DNA of 64,000 nt from positions 1 to 64,000 of the forward strand of contig JBCCML010000019.1 of NCBI GenBank assembly GCA_039026375.1, read 5' to 3'. Numbering within the stretch: the first letter of the stretch is position 1; every line of letters starts with the position of its first letter. Shown piece after piece: positions 31,809 to 40,491 of this stretch. This DNA comes from Thermohalobaculum sp039026375 (lineage in GTDB: Bacteria; Pseudomonadota; Alphaproteobacteria; Rhodobacterales; Rhodobacteraceae). The notes below the pieces were generated by a model. That model ran no database searches. It had not been told where the DNA came from and was given only the letters and a program-made list of their open reading frames with translations. The position numbers were made by a program, and so were the translations under genes.

Positions 31809-33086
31809 ATGAGCCGGAAAGCTGAGTTGCAGAACGCCAAAAGGTTGGCAGCAGAGGCGCAACTGTCCGCGTTGCCTATGCCAGTTGGCGAAGCGAATTG
31901 GGCCAGAGACACGCGCGCAAAGGCGAGGGCACGGTTACTCGACGCTGGCGCGCCGGCACGGCGTGACGAGTATTGGAGATACACGAACCCGGAAGAGTTT
32001 GCCGCACCGGCAGCACTGGCAGATGCCGCAGACATCGCGGCTGAACCCGACCCTTTTGAGGCCATTGCGGCGCCTAAGATTCGCTTCATCAATGGCCATC
32101 TACGGGCCGATCTATCGGATCCACTAGGGCAACAGGGCCTGGCGGTCGCAGCGTTGCAGCCGACCCTTCAACAGGACATTTCGATAGGAGCTCAGTTGTT
32201 CGGCCAGTTAGAGGCCCGTGGGCAGGACATGGTGCCCCGACCACTAGCAGTGTTGAATACGGCAGTAGCAACGCAGGGCCTTGTGATCCAGGCAACGGGT
32301 ACCGCGGTTCAGCGGGTGGCCTATCAACAGATTGGCGCAGGAATAGGCTTTGTCCGACATCTAATCCGCGTTGAAAGTGGGGCTGAGTTCACGCTGCTTG
32401 AATCTGGCACACCCAGCAATTCAGTGATCGAAGTCGATCTTGCTGATGGTGCGATCTTCCATCATGTGCGGGTACAAGTTGCGCCGGATAGCGCACGCGC
32501 CACACACGTTTTTGCGCGGATTGCTGGAAATGCGGCATTCAAGAGCTTCACTTTGACCGCTGACGGAAAGCTCACTCGGAATGAAACCGTTATCGAACTG
32601 GTGGGTGGCGAGGCATCCGGTCACATCGCGGGAGCCGTGCTGGCAGAAGGTGACACCCATACCGACAGCACCGTCTTCGTCACGCATGACGCCGTGAATT
32701 GCGAGAGCCGCCAGGTCTTCAAGAACGTCGTTGGCGGGACGGCAAAGTCAATCTTCCAGGGCAAGATCTACGTGAAAGAAGGCGCCCAAAAGACAGATGG
32801 ATATCAAATCAGCCAAGCGGTCCTGTTAAATGACGGCGCCGAGTTCTCAGCAAAACCCGAACTCGAAATCTATGCAGACGATGTAGCCTGTTCGCATGGC
32901 TCAACCACAGGTGCCTTGGATCCAACAGCGATGTTCTACCTCCGCTCGCGTGGGGTTCCGAAAGCCGAGGCTGAGGCGCTGTTGATTGCGGCGTTTGCCG
33001 ACGAGGCCATCGAAGAAATCGCCGATACCGAACTGGGCGACATTGTGCGCAACGAAGTTGCTAAGTGGATGGCGGGTCGTGGCTGA
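31809..33086 (+). CDS. sufD: Fe-S cluster assembly protein SufD
   Basis: A 425-residue scaffold partner related to SufB, forming the SufBC2D complex. The N-terminus carries RRDEYWRYTNPEEFAAPAA, and the C-terminal half has the family's beta-helix signature: VNCESRQVFKNVVGGTAKSIFQGKIYVKEGAQKTDGYQISQAVLL, then AEFSAKPELEIYADDVACSHGSTTGALDPTAMFYLRSRGV, including the conserved C-S-H-G-S motif. It is followed by a GTG overlap with the Yip1-family gene. No other SufD is seen in the window. Confidence 0.96.
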   Translation: MSRKAELQNAKRLAAEAQLSALPMPVGEANWARDTRAKARARLLDAGAPARRDEYWRYTNPEEFAAPAALADAADIAAEPDPFEAIAAPKIRFINGHLRADLSDPLGQQGLAVAALQPTLQQDISIGAQLFGQLEARGQDMVPRPLAVLNTAVATQGLVIQATGTAVQRVAYQQIGAGIGFVRHLIRVESGAEFTLLESGTPSNSVIEVDLADGAIFHHVRVQVAPDSARATHVFARIAGNAAFKSFTLTADGKLTRNETVIELVGGEASGHIAGAVLAEGDTHTDSTVFVTHDAVNCESRQVFKNVVGGTAKSIFQGKIYVKEGAQKTDGYQISQAVLLNDGAEFSAKPELEIYADDVACSHGSTTGALDPTAMFYLRSRGVPKAEAEALLIAAFADEAIEEIADTELGDIVRNEVAKWMAGRG

Positions 33087-33660
33087 GACGATCGCCCATC
33101 CCGGGCTGCTCCTCGGGATGGCACGTTTCTACCATTCTCCGCGTCTTTCGATGCGAGGCGTCCTAGATAGCGCGCCGACTGAATCCCGTTTGCTGGTTTA
33201 TATGATGTTCGGCCTGGTCATCATGCTTGCCGGCAAGCTCTTACAGCTGGCGATGGAGGTGCCACCGGGGACCGAACGCTTCATGAGTAGAGCCGTCGCA
33301 GAGGCGGGTGCCTGGTTGTTCATCACGCCGCTCGTTTACTACGCCCTCGCAGCGATCGGCACCTTGATTAGCAAGCTGTTTCGAGGCCATGGCGGTTGGC
33401 AATCTGGCCGTGCAGCCTTTTTTTGGGCCTCGTTGGTGTCCGCGCCCATCATGGCTCTAAGCTACATCGTTCCACCTATGATTGTGAGCGCGCCTGCGTG
33501 GGTTCCGGCTGCTGTGATCCAACTGGGCCCTGTGTTCTTCATCTGGGCGTTGGCGCAGTGTTTCGCCGAGGCCTTTGAGTTTCGCCAAGTTTGGATGGTC
33601 TTTGCAACCATGTCTGCCCCGATCTTGGCGATCTTTGTTGTGTTGCGATTGGCAGGTTAA
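33079..33660 (+). CDS. Yip1-family membrane protein (first of a pair)
   Basis: A 193-residue inner-membrane protein of the Yip1 family with about five hydrophobic segments (LLVYMMFGLVIMLAGKLL, AWLFITPLVYYALAAIGTLI, AFFWASLVSAPIMALSYIV, WVPAAVIQLGPVFFIWALAQ, FATMSAPILAIFVVLRLAG). The GTG start at 33079 overlaps the last codon and stop of sufD by 8 bp; ATG 33118 is a shorter alternative. It is followed by a related protein. Paired Yip1 genes here recur, by my recollection, in Rhodobacterales suf loci, but their role in Fe-S assembly is unknown. Confidence 0.8.
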   Translation: MAETIAHPGLLLGMARFYHSPRLSMRGVLDSAPTESRLLVYMMFGLVIMLAGKLLQLAMEVPPGTERFMSRAVAEAGAWLFITPLVYYALAAIGTLISKLFRGHGGWQSGRAAFFWASLVSAPIMALSYIVPPMIVSAPAWVPAAVIQLGPVFFIWALAQCFAEAFEFRQVWMVFATMSAPILAIFVVLRLAG

Positions 33661-33755
33661 GGCAGAGATCGTCGCAGGATGGGACTGCCAAGAATAACAA
33701 TGCTATATCGTCTTCCGCGAGCGCCGAAACGCGGGCACTTTGGGGTGAAGTTCGA

Positions 33756-34367
33756 ATGATCGCTGAAGCGGTTTCACGTTTGGTGGAGGGGTATGTTTCC
33801 CCGCGTGCATCGGCGCGGCGGATGCTGGACAGCGACTTCGGCTGGGACACGATCGCCCTTCTGGTCATTTTGGGCTATTTGATCTCGGCTTGTTTTGCAA
33901 TTTTTGTTCCGATCGAGCAGGCGACTACGTCGCTTATCGCCAAACACGTTTGGGGCGTTCTGAACCAAGTGCTTGGAATTGCGTTGATTAGCGCGTTGGC
34001 TTGGCAGCTTGGACGCTGGTCGGGCGGCACATCGACGTTCCAGCAAATGGCCCTGGTTCTGGGCTGGCATCAGGTGGTTATAGCGTTCCTGTCGCCATTT
34101 CTTTTGGGCTTGGTGGCACGGATGCAGTCTACCGTTGCGTCGATCGAGGAGCAGGCTGCGCGCGGTGAAACGCCGCCAGTTCCGGACGTTGGCGGCGGCG
34201 TGGTCTTGGGCGGCATGATTGCGGCCGGATATGCGCTGTGGCTGATGGCGAGTTTCATCGCGGAAGCACACGGTTTCCGAAGCGCCATGGGCGTGGTCGG
34301 CGTGATGCTCGGCCTGCCTCTAGCTTTCGCCTTTTTGGCTGCAGGTCTGCTGGGTGGGGCCGGCTGA
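33756..34367 (+). CDS. Yip1-family membrane protein (second of a pair)
   Basis: A 203-residue inner-membrane protein with about five hydrophobic segments (IALLVILGYLISACFAIFV, VLGIALISALAWQL, ALVLGWHQVVIAFLSPFLLGLV, GGMIAAGYALWLMASFIA, MGVVGVMLGLPLAFAFLAAG). The ATG at 33756 is preferred. It shows the same general design as its upstream neighbour, including a conserved-looking GW/Q--LGxH region, so the pair may form a heteromer. It lies 95 bp downstream and ends 18 bp before sufS, so it is inside the operon. Role unknown. Confidence 0.8.
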   Translation: MIAEAVSRLVEGYVSPRASARRMLDSDFGWDTIALLVILGYLISACFAIFVPIEQATTSLIAKHVWGVLNQVLGIALISALAWQLGRWSGGTSTFQQMALVLGWHQVVIAFLSPFLLGLVARMQSTVASIEEQAARGETPPVPDVGGGVVLGGMIAAGYALWLMASFIAEAHGFRSAMGVVGVMLGLPLAFAFLAAGLLGGAG

Positions 34368-34385
34368 CACTCTGAAGGAGACGAG

Positions 34386-35606
34386 ATGTACGACGTCAAT
34401 CGCATTCGCGAGGACTTTCCGATCCTGTCACGGAAGGTGAACGGAGCCCCGCTGGTGTATCTGGATAACGGGGCCAGCGCGCAGAAACCACGCGTTGTTA
34501 TCGATGCTGTCAGTCATGCCTACGAGCATGAGTACGCCAATGTTCACCGCGGTCTGCATTACCTGTCCAACGTGGCAACCGAAAACTACGAGGCAGTTCG
34601 GGGCAAGATCGCCAACTTCCTGGGTGCGGCCTCGGAAGAGGAAATCGTCTTTGTGTCAAATGGCACAGAGGCCACCAATATCGTAGCCTATTCATGGGCG
34701 ATGCCGCGGATACAGCCCGGTGACGAGATCATCCTGTCGGTGATGGAACACCATGCCAACATCATTCCGTGGCACTTTCTACGCGAGCGATTTGGCGCCG
34801 TCCTTCGCTGGATTGATGTGGACATGAACGGCGATTTGGACCCGCAAGCGGTGATCGATGCTATGGGTCCGCGCACGAAGTTGGTCGCACTGACCCATAT
34901 GTCGAACGTGCTGGGCACGGTGGTCGATGTCGAGACCATCTGCGCCGAAGCGCGTGAGCGCGGTATCGTGACCGTTTTGGACGGCTGTCAAGCCGCCGTT
35001 CACATGCCGGTCAACGTGGCTGAGATCGGCTGCGACTTCTATGTGATTACGGGGCACAAGCTTTACGGCCCATCGGGATCCGGCGCTCTCTACGCGAGGA
35101 GTGAGCGCCTGGCGGAAATGCAACCCTTCAAGGGGGGTGGCGACATGATCCGGACGGTCGCAAAAGAAGAAGTCAGTTACATGGATGGCCCATTGCGGTT
35201 TGAAGCGGGCACCCCGAACATTGTCCAGATGATAGGTTTGGGCGCGGCGATCGACTATATGCAAGCGCTCGGTATGGAGCAGATCGCGGCACATGAGGCT
35301 GAGTTGCGGGACTACACGGAGGAGCGCCTGGGTGGTCTCAACTGGCTGGATTTGTACGGAAAATCATCCACAAAGGGCGCAATCTTTTCGTTCAACTTGC
35401 AGGGTGGGGCACATCCTCACGATGTCTCTACAATCGTTGACAAAAAGGGTGTGGCGGTGCGTGCGGGTCATCACTGCGCCCAGCCCTTGATGACGCATCT
35501 TGGCGTGACATCCACCTGCCGCGCGTCCTTTGGTTTGTACAATACTAAAGAAGAGGTCGACACACTGGTCGAGGCGTTGGAGCTGTGCCGAGAGCTTTTC
35601 GGCTGA
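34386..35606 (+). CDS. sufS: Cysteine desulfurase SufS
   Basis: A 406-residue PLP enzyme that hands cysteine sulfur to the SUF scaffold (EC 2.8.1.7). The sequence reads LVYLDNGASAQKP near the start, the PLP lysine in VITGHKLYGPSGSG (Lys225) and the persulfide cysteine in AVRAGHHCAQPLM (Cys364); position and context match SufS rather than IscS. No sufE or sufU gene follows in this operon; the partner must lie elsewhere. The gene ends the operon; a short palindrome (GCCGTCGACGGC, 35625-35636) lies between it and the convergent next gene. Confidence 0.95.
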   Translation: MYDVNRIREDFPILSRKVNGAPLVYLDNGASAQKPRVVIDAVSHAYEHEYANVHRGLHYLSNVATENYEAVRGKIANFLGAASEEEIVFVSNGTEATNIVAYSWAMPRIQPGDEIILSVMEHHANIIPWHFLRERFGAVLRWIDVDMNGDLDPQAVIDAMGPRTKLVALTHMSNVLGTVVDVETICAEARERGIVTVLDGCQAAVHMPVNVAEIGCDFYVITGHKLYGPSGSGALYARSERLAEMQPFKGGGDMIRTVAKEEVSYMDGPLRFEAGTPNIVQMIGLGAAIDYMQALGMEQIAAHEAELRDYTEERLGGLNWLDLYGKSSTKGAIFSFNLQGGAHPHDVSTIVDKKGVAVRAGHHCAQPLMTHLGVTSTCRASFGLYNTKEEVDTLVEALELCRELFG

Positions 35607-35643
35607 AAGCAGATATCGAAAATGGCCGTCGACGGCATGAGGC

Positions 35644-37650
35644 TTAGGCGGTCGCGATCTGCGGTCGCCCTGTAGCTACCACGCGCGCTCTGGCCTCAAC
35701 AAAGACCTCTCTACCTTCGATCGGAACTGTTTTTGCTTCCCAGTGTTCCGTCAGGTCCACGTGAGCGGCCCCCGCAAAATCAGCATGCTTTGCCGCAAGG
35801 CGGCGCAGTGCTGTCAGTGCCTGGATCTTCGCAGTTTCAGAATCTGAGAAATGCATCGTCGTCTGGGGAAGATGCACGGTAAAGCGACCATCCGAGGGCT
35901 GGGTCACGCTGGCTTCCACGACCAGGCGTACCTGCCCGACGACAGCACCGATCGCATTGGCCACATCTGCATCGGGCGGCACAATCGGATCTGTGCCCAG
36001 GCGTTCCGCAATGGCGGGGTAGTAAAGCCCAGCAGATGCGCCAAGACCGATCAGCGGTAACGCCAATCCAATCGAGACCCTTGCAGCGCCATTATGTCCA
36101 GCCAACGCCGCCTTCGGCAATGCCGTCGCGCTGAGGGCTTGCGCTTCAAACCCATCATGGGCGAACGCCGCATCCAGCAGCACTTCTGCCGACCGGTGGA
36201 CCAGCGTCCGACGGACGAGTTCGGCAAACGCGCGCGGTGTTTCTGCCACTGGCCTGCCACCCGCGTCGCGCCGTCTGGCCATCAGGCTGGCGGCTTTCTC
36301 GGCCGCCGCAGGATCGCCGGTGGTGTATGTTCGCAGTACATGAGAAGCATCTGTCGGCGTGAAGGCCGAGACCAACACTAACCCGCGCCCGATCAACCTG
36401 CCCAGCGCCGCTTCGCGCAAACGCGTCTTCAGGATCGTTGACGCAGGCTGGGGCGTCACAGAGATCTGGTCCAATAGTGCCAGATCCCCTTCTCGTAGAC
36501 CTGCCGATGATCGTCCGGCAATTCGCAAGACAAAACGCCCATCGTGGGGGCTTGGTGTTGGTCGTGCGAGGCTTTCATCCAGTGCCGTGTGCACCAACTG
36601 GGCAAACTCGAGGGCAAGCGTTGTAATGGGACGCACGCGACGTGGGCCTAGGACAAGCCGGGGCGTAAGCGAGCTGTCATCGACATGAACTTCTGAGTCA
36701 CCGCCAAGGCCATGTGTCGCCATGTCCACGGCACCCACCATGGTGCGGTGGCCACCAACGGAGGCACCTTGCGCCGATAGGGCTGGGCGTCCGTCGCGCA
36801 GGACCGCAATGTCAGTCGTGGTCCCCCCGATGTCGGAAACGATAGCATTCTTTTCACCGGAAAGGTAGGCGGCGCCAACTAGGCTGGCGGCCGGGCCGGA
36901 CAAGATTGTTTCAATGGGGCGGTTGCGAGCGAACGCTGTGGAGACAAGTGACCCATCTCCGCGCACCAGCATCACGGGCGCGTGGACACCCCGCGCGGTC
37001 AGCGCTTCTTCGGTTGCTCTCAAGAGTTCGGCAATCATCCCAATCAGACGCGCATTCAGCACGGCCGTCACCGCCCTTTTGGGCCCGCCCAACTCGCTGG
37101 CCAGATCATGGCCACAAGTGATGGGTAACCCGCTGGCTTCTTGCAGAAGATCTCTTGCTGCCAGTTCGTCAACAGGGTCGCGCGTACCAAAATGAGCGAC
37201 GACGGCAAAGGCATCGACTTGATTTGCGTAAGTGCTCGCGGCGTCTGCAAGGCCGGTTCTGTCGAGCTGGGCTTGGCGCTGGCCGGATGGGCCATGGCCA
37301 CCGGCCAGGAAGACGACGGGGTCGCTACCCAACGCCTCGGCCAAACCAGCGCGGGACAACGCACCTTCATCAAATCCGATCAGGATAAGGCAGATGCGCC
37401 CCCCACGTCCCTCCACCAGCGCGTTCGTGGCGAGAGTTGTGGAAAGCGAGACCAATCCAATTTGGTTGCTGTTCTCGATGGCGGTAAGAACACCATCCAA
37501 AGCCCCAGCAATACCCACTGAAAGATCGTGATGGGTCGTGGGCGATTTTGCCTTCGCGATAACCTCGTGCTGGGCGTCTTGCGACCCCTCGGTCATCAAA
37601 ACGGCGTCTGTGAACGTGCCACCTGTGTCGATGCCGAGGAGAAGCGTCAT
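35644..37650 (-). CDS. Hydantoinase/oxoprolinase family protein (HyuA-like)
   Basis: A 668-residue cytoplasmic protein of the hydantoinase A / 5-oxoprolinase / acetone-carboxylase beta family (HyuA). The N-terminal ATPase fold opens LLLGIDTGGTFTDAVL, with STTLATNALVEG and later AIVSDIGGTTTDIAVLRDG in the middle, and VGAVDMATHGLGGDSEVHVDD. The partner HyuB subunit, usually adjacent, is absent here, so it may act alone or with a distant partner. It converges with sufS. The substrate (hydantoin or a lactam) is not visible. Confidence 0.9.
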   Translation of the reverse strand: MTLLLGIDTGGTFTDAVLMTEGSQDAQHEVIAKAKSPTTHHDLSVGIAGALDGVLTAIENSNQIGLVSLSTTLATNALVEGRGGRICLILIGFDEGALSRAGLAEALGSDPVVFLAGGHGPSGQRQAQLDRTGLADAASTYANQVDAFAVVAHFGTRDPVDELAARDLLQEASGLPITCGHDLASELGGPKRAVTAVLNARLIGMIAELLRATEEALTARGVHAPVMLVRGDGSLVSTAFARNRPIETILSGPAASLVGAAYLSGEKNAIVSDIGGTTTDIAVLRDGRPALSAQGASVGGHRTMVGAVDMATHGLGGDSEVHVDDSSLTPRLVLGPRRVRPITTLALEFAQLVHTALDESLARPTPSPHDGRFVLRIAGRSSAGLREGDLALLDQISVTPQPASTILKTRLREAALGRLIGRGLVLVSAFTPTDASHVLRTYTTGDPAAAEKAASLMARRRDAGGRPVAETPRAFAELVRRTLVHRSAEVLLDAAFAHDGFEAQALSATALPKAALAGHNGAARVSIGLALPLIGLGASAGLYYPAIAERLGTDPIVPPDADVANAIGAVVGQVRLVVEASVTQPSDGRFTVHLPQTTMHFSDSETAKIQALTALRRLAAKHADFAGAAHVDLTEHWEAKTVPIEGREVFVEARARVVATGRPQIATA

Positions 37651-37752
37651 GGAGTGCCCGCGAGTCGATCACGGGGGTTGTCGGCCCAGTTGCAAGGCGC
37701 GTCAAGCGAATGGCATCGGGGCGGCATTCGCAGCGTCAAACTGCGTCCACAG

Positions 37753-39792
37753 TTAACGGGGCAGGGCTGCTGCTGTTTGAGCTAAGCGGACCAGGTTCAC
37801 AAACTCGGCACGGTATCCGAAGGGATCGGTGCCTTTCGCGCTGGACGCCAGTTCAATCAGTGCGTCGTAACCCCAATCACCAGTGTACTGGCCGCCGCGT
37901 AGCAACTGACCGAAACCTGCGACCGCGGCGGCAAAGCGTGCATCGATGTCTGGCTCTTTTTGATCGGCCGCCGTGATCGGTCGCGTGATCACTTGGCTAT
38001 TGGGCTGACCCGGGTGCTTGTATCGGAGTTTGAGAAACGCGAATTCATTGGCGTTTTGAAGGGTTTGCGACGCCTGATCGCCGTATCTGAGCGGGTCTAT
38101 CAGGGTCTTCCCGCCAGTCGGGACAATCTCGTACAGTGCAGTGACTGTGTGACCTGCACCAATCTCGCCGGCATCGACGCGGTCGTTTTTGAAGTCTTCC
38201 CGCTCCAGAAGGCGCGTTTCATATCCGATCAGACGGTATTCTGCGATAGCGGCTGGATTGAACTCGACTTGGATCTTCACGTCCTGCGCGATTGGGAACA
38301 AGCTGGATGTCGCTTCCTCGACCAAGGTCTTGCGGGCCTCGGACAGGGTATCGATGTACGCCGCGTGGCCATTGCCATTCTGAGCGAGTGCCTGCATCAG
38401 GCGATCGTTCAGATTGCCCTGCCCAAACCCCAAGACGGACAAATAGATCCCGGTTTCACGCTTTCGCTCTACGAAGCCCTCAAGTTCTTCTGTCGATGTG
38501 ATCCCAACGTTGAAGTCACCGTCCGTGGCAAGGATCACGCGGTTTACACCATCTGGGTCAAAGTTCTGTTCGGCCAAAGCATAGGCTTGACGGATGCCTT
38601 CTCCCCCAGCTGTGGCGCCACCGGCCCTCAGGCGCTCCAGGGCAGCAAAGATCTTCCCCTTCTGGGAGACAGATGTCGGCTCCAGCACTGTTCCGGCTGA
38701 ACCCGCGTAGACAACAATCGACACTGTATCCTGGGGTGAAAGTGTATCCACCAACATTCGAAAAGAGTTGATCAACAGCGGCAGCTTATCCGGGGCGTTC
38801 ATCGAGCCGGACGTATCCAAAAGAAACACCAGGTTCGCCCTCGGTCGCGTTGCGGGCTGCAATTCGTAGCCCTTAATCGCAATACGCATGAGCTGTGTTT
38901 CACTGTTCCAAGGCGTCTCGAAAACGCTGACATGCGTCTCAAACGGCATTTCGTCATCGGTGGGAGGCGCATATCCGTAAGGGAAATAGTTGATCATCTC
39001 TTCGATGCGCACAGCGTCTTTTTGCGGAAGCACGCCGCCGAGGATCTGACGCCGAATGAAGGCGTAGGAGGCCGTGTCCACGTCGACCGAAAATGTCGAA
39101 ACAGGATCTTGGGCGGTCACGCGAACAGGATTTGTCTCTATCCGGTCGAAAGTGTCCCGTCCCTCGATCTGATCTGTGGGCGCAGGTCGATCCATTTGAA
39201 CTGGCGCTTCAATCGACGGTTCCGGCGAGGCGGCGAGCCCACCGGACGGTTGCGCCGTTCTAGGTGCTGCTGACGGCTGGCCAGCTGCGCCGTGTGGCAC
39301 CGTGGTGCCAGGCGCCATCCGGCGCTCCTGTCTTGGCTGGGTGACTTCGGCCTGCTCTGCGATGACAGGCTCAGCGGTTACCAGCGGTTGCGCTGCATCC
39401 CGCTCAGCTGTTGCAGCTATGCGCTCCTCGGAGACCGGTTCTACTGTGCCGGTGTCGCCGCCTGGCAGTTCCAAAGTCCTTATCTGGGCGCTTTGCTGCA
39501 AGCTGCCATAGCCAACAAACAGCGCTACGCTCAGAACTGCCAAAGAGCTCCCGCCGAGGAGAAGGCTTCTATATGACGGATTGGATGCGGACATTAGGCG
39601 TCTCCAGAGATGTATCAGGCCTGATTGCCTGCTTCTCTGACGCACCTCAGCCTTTGAACCTTGGCGTTCTCTATCAGATGCTGCCGCGTCGAAAGCCACC
39701 ATCGCCTCCTGAACGCTCAGATCCCGTGCTGACGTACTTGCTAATGGCGGCGGAGAATTCGCGAGACGGCGGCGAAGCTCATCCTCGGTCAT
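37753..39792 (-). CDS. Membrane-anchored von Willebrand factor A domain protein (YfbK-like)
   Basis: A 679-residue protein with one membrane segment near residues 74-95 (LLLGGSSLAVLSVALFVGY), a Pro/Glu-rich linker, then the vWF_A region with its metal-dependent adhesion motif in FLLDTSGSMNAP (Asp-x-Ser-x-Ser). The preceding TFSVDVDTASYAFIRRQIL and following DFNVGITSTEELEGFV are typical of the YfbK group, with the DUF3520 region at the C-terminus. Its ATG overlaps the stop of the sigma factor gene by 4 bp, so the two are translated together. A link to sigma-factor control, as an anti-sigma-like partner, is possible but not shown. Confidence 0.88.
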   Translation of the reverse strand: MTEDELRRRLANSPPPLASTSARDLSVQEAMVAFDAAASDRERQGSKAEVRQRSRQSGLIHLWRRLMSASNPSYRSLLLGGSSLAVLSVALFVGYGSLQQSAQIRTLELPGGDTGTVEPVSEERIAATAERDAAQPLVTAEPVIAEQAEVTQPRQERRMAPGTTVPHGAAGQPSAAPRTAQPSGGLAASPEPSIEAPVQMDRPAPTDQIEGRDTFDRIETNPVRVTAQDPVSTFSVDVDTASYAFIRRQILGGVLPQKDAVRIEEMINYFPYGYAPPTDDEMPFETHVSVFETPWNSETQLMRIAIKGYELQPATRPRANLVFLLDTSGSMNAPDKLPLLINSFRMLVDTLSPQDTVSIVVYAGSAGTVLEPTSVSQKGKIFAALERLRAGGATAGGEGIRQAYALAEQNFDPDGVNRVILATDGDFNVGITSTEELEGFVERKRETGIYLSVLGFGQGNLNDRLMQALAQNGNGHAAYIDTLSEARKTLVEEATSSLFPIAQDVKIQVEFNPAAIAEYRLIGYETRLLEREDFKNDRVDAGEIGAGHTVTALYEIVPTGGKTLIDPLRYGDQASQTLQNANEFAFLKLRYKHPGQPNSQVITRPITAADQKEPDIDARFAAAVAGFGQLLRGGQYTGDWGYDALIELASSAKGTDPFGYRAEFVNLVRLAQTAAALPR

Positions 39793-40337
39793 GCTCGCAG
39801 TCCTTCTTCTTTAGCGCGCACTGAGAGCGCTTCACGCACTTTCATGAGCCGCCATGAAACCGTGGTTTCTTTGATCTCCAAGACCTCTGCTGCTTGCGCA
39901 TGGCTCATCCCTTCGTCCAAAACCAGAACCGCGGTTTCGCGGAGATCAGGTTTGAGTTGCGCGATCTCTGAGCGCAGCCAGTGCGCACTTTTGGCCTGCT
40001 CTCTGGCTTCGTCGCGACGAAGCTCGTCGAGTTCACCGAAAGCGGCTGCAGTTCGCGCTCGTGCACCGTCCCGTCGCACGCGGTCACGTGTTGCGTTTAA
40101 CACAACCTTGTAGAGCCAGGTCGTGAAACGCGATTCGCCGCGGTAGCTGCGGATCTTGTTGCCGAGCGAGACGCAGATATCCTGCGCCAGATCCTCGCTA
40201 TCCGGGGGACCGCCCGTGAACCGCCAAGCAAGGGCGTGGATACGTTCATAGTGCGTAGTGACAAGCCGGGCGAATGCGGCCCGATCACCTCGGGCAGCAT
40301 CCAACGCCAAGCTGTCGTCATCGGTCTGGTCCAACAT
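39789..40337 (-). CDS. ECF-type RNA polymerase sigma factor
   Basis: A 182-residue extracytoplasmic-function sigma factor. The start at 40337 (MLDQTDDDSLALDAARGD) is the usual family start. Region 2 is DAARGDRAAFARLVTTHYERIHALAWRFTGGPPDSEDLAQDICVSLGNKIRSYRGESRFTTWLYKVVLN, and region 4 is ETAVLVLDEGMSHAQAAEVLEIKETTVSWRLMKVREAL. It overlaps the vWA gene by 4 bp (ATGA). There is no adjacent classical zinc-binding anti-sigma gene; the vWA protein takes that position. Confidence 0.93.
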   Translation of the reverse strand: MLDQTDDDSLALDAARGDRAAFARLVTTHYERIHALAWRFTGGPPDSEDLAQDICVSLGNKIRSYRGESRFTTWLYKVVLNATRDRVRRDGARARTAAAFGELDELRRDEAREQAKSAHWLRSEIAQLKPDLRETAVLVLDEGMSHAQAAEVLEIKETTVSWRLMKVREALSVRAKEEGLRA

Positions 40338-40491
40338 CCTTATCCTTGGACGCAGCGCACATGGCACTCCTTGGCGGTCATCATGCAAAAGGTGGAATTC
40401 GACGCTGAAATCTCGGGCGCTGCCAAACGGAAGGTCGCATGCACGTGCTGATTTGCGAAGGGTCGGGACCAGAGTTGATCTGTGGCGCCTC

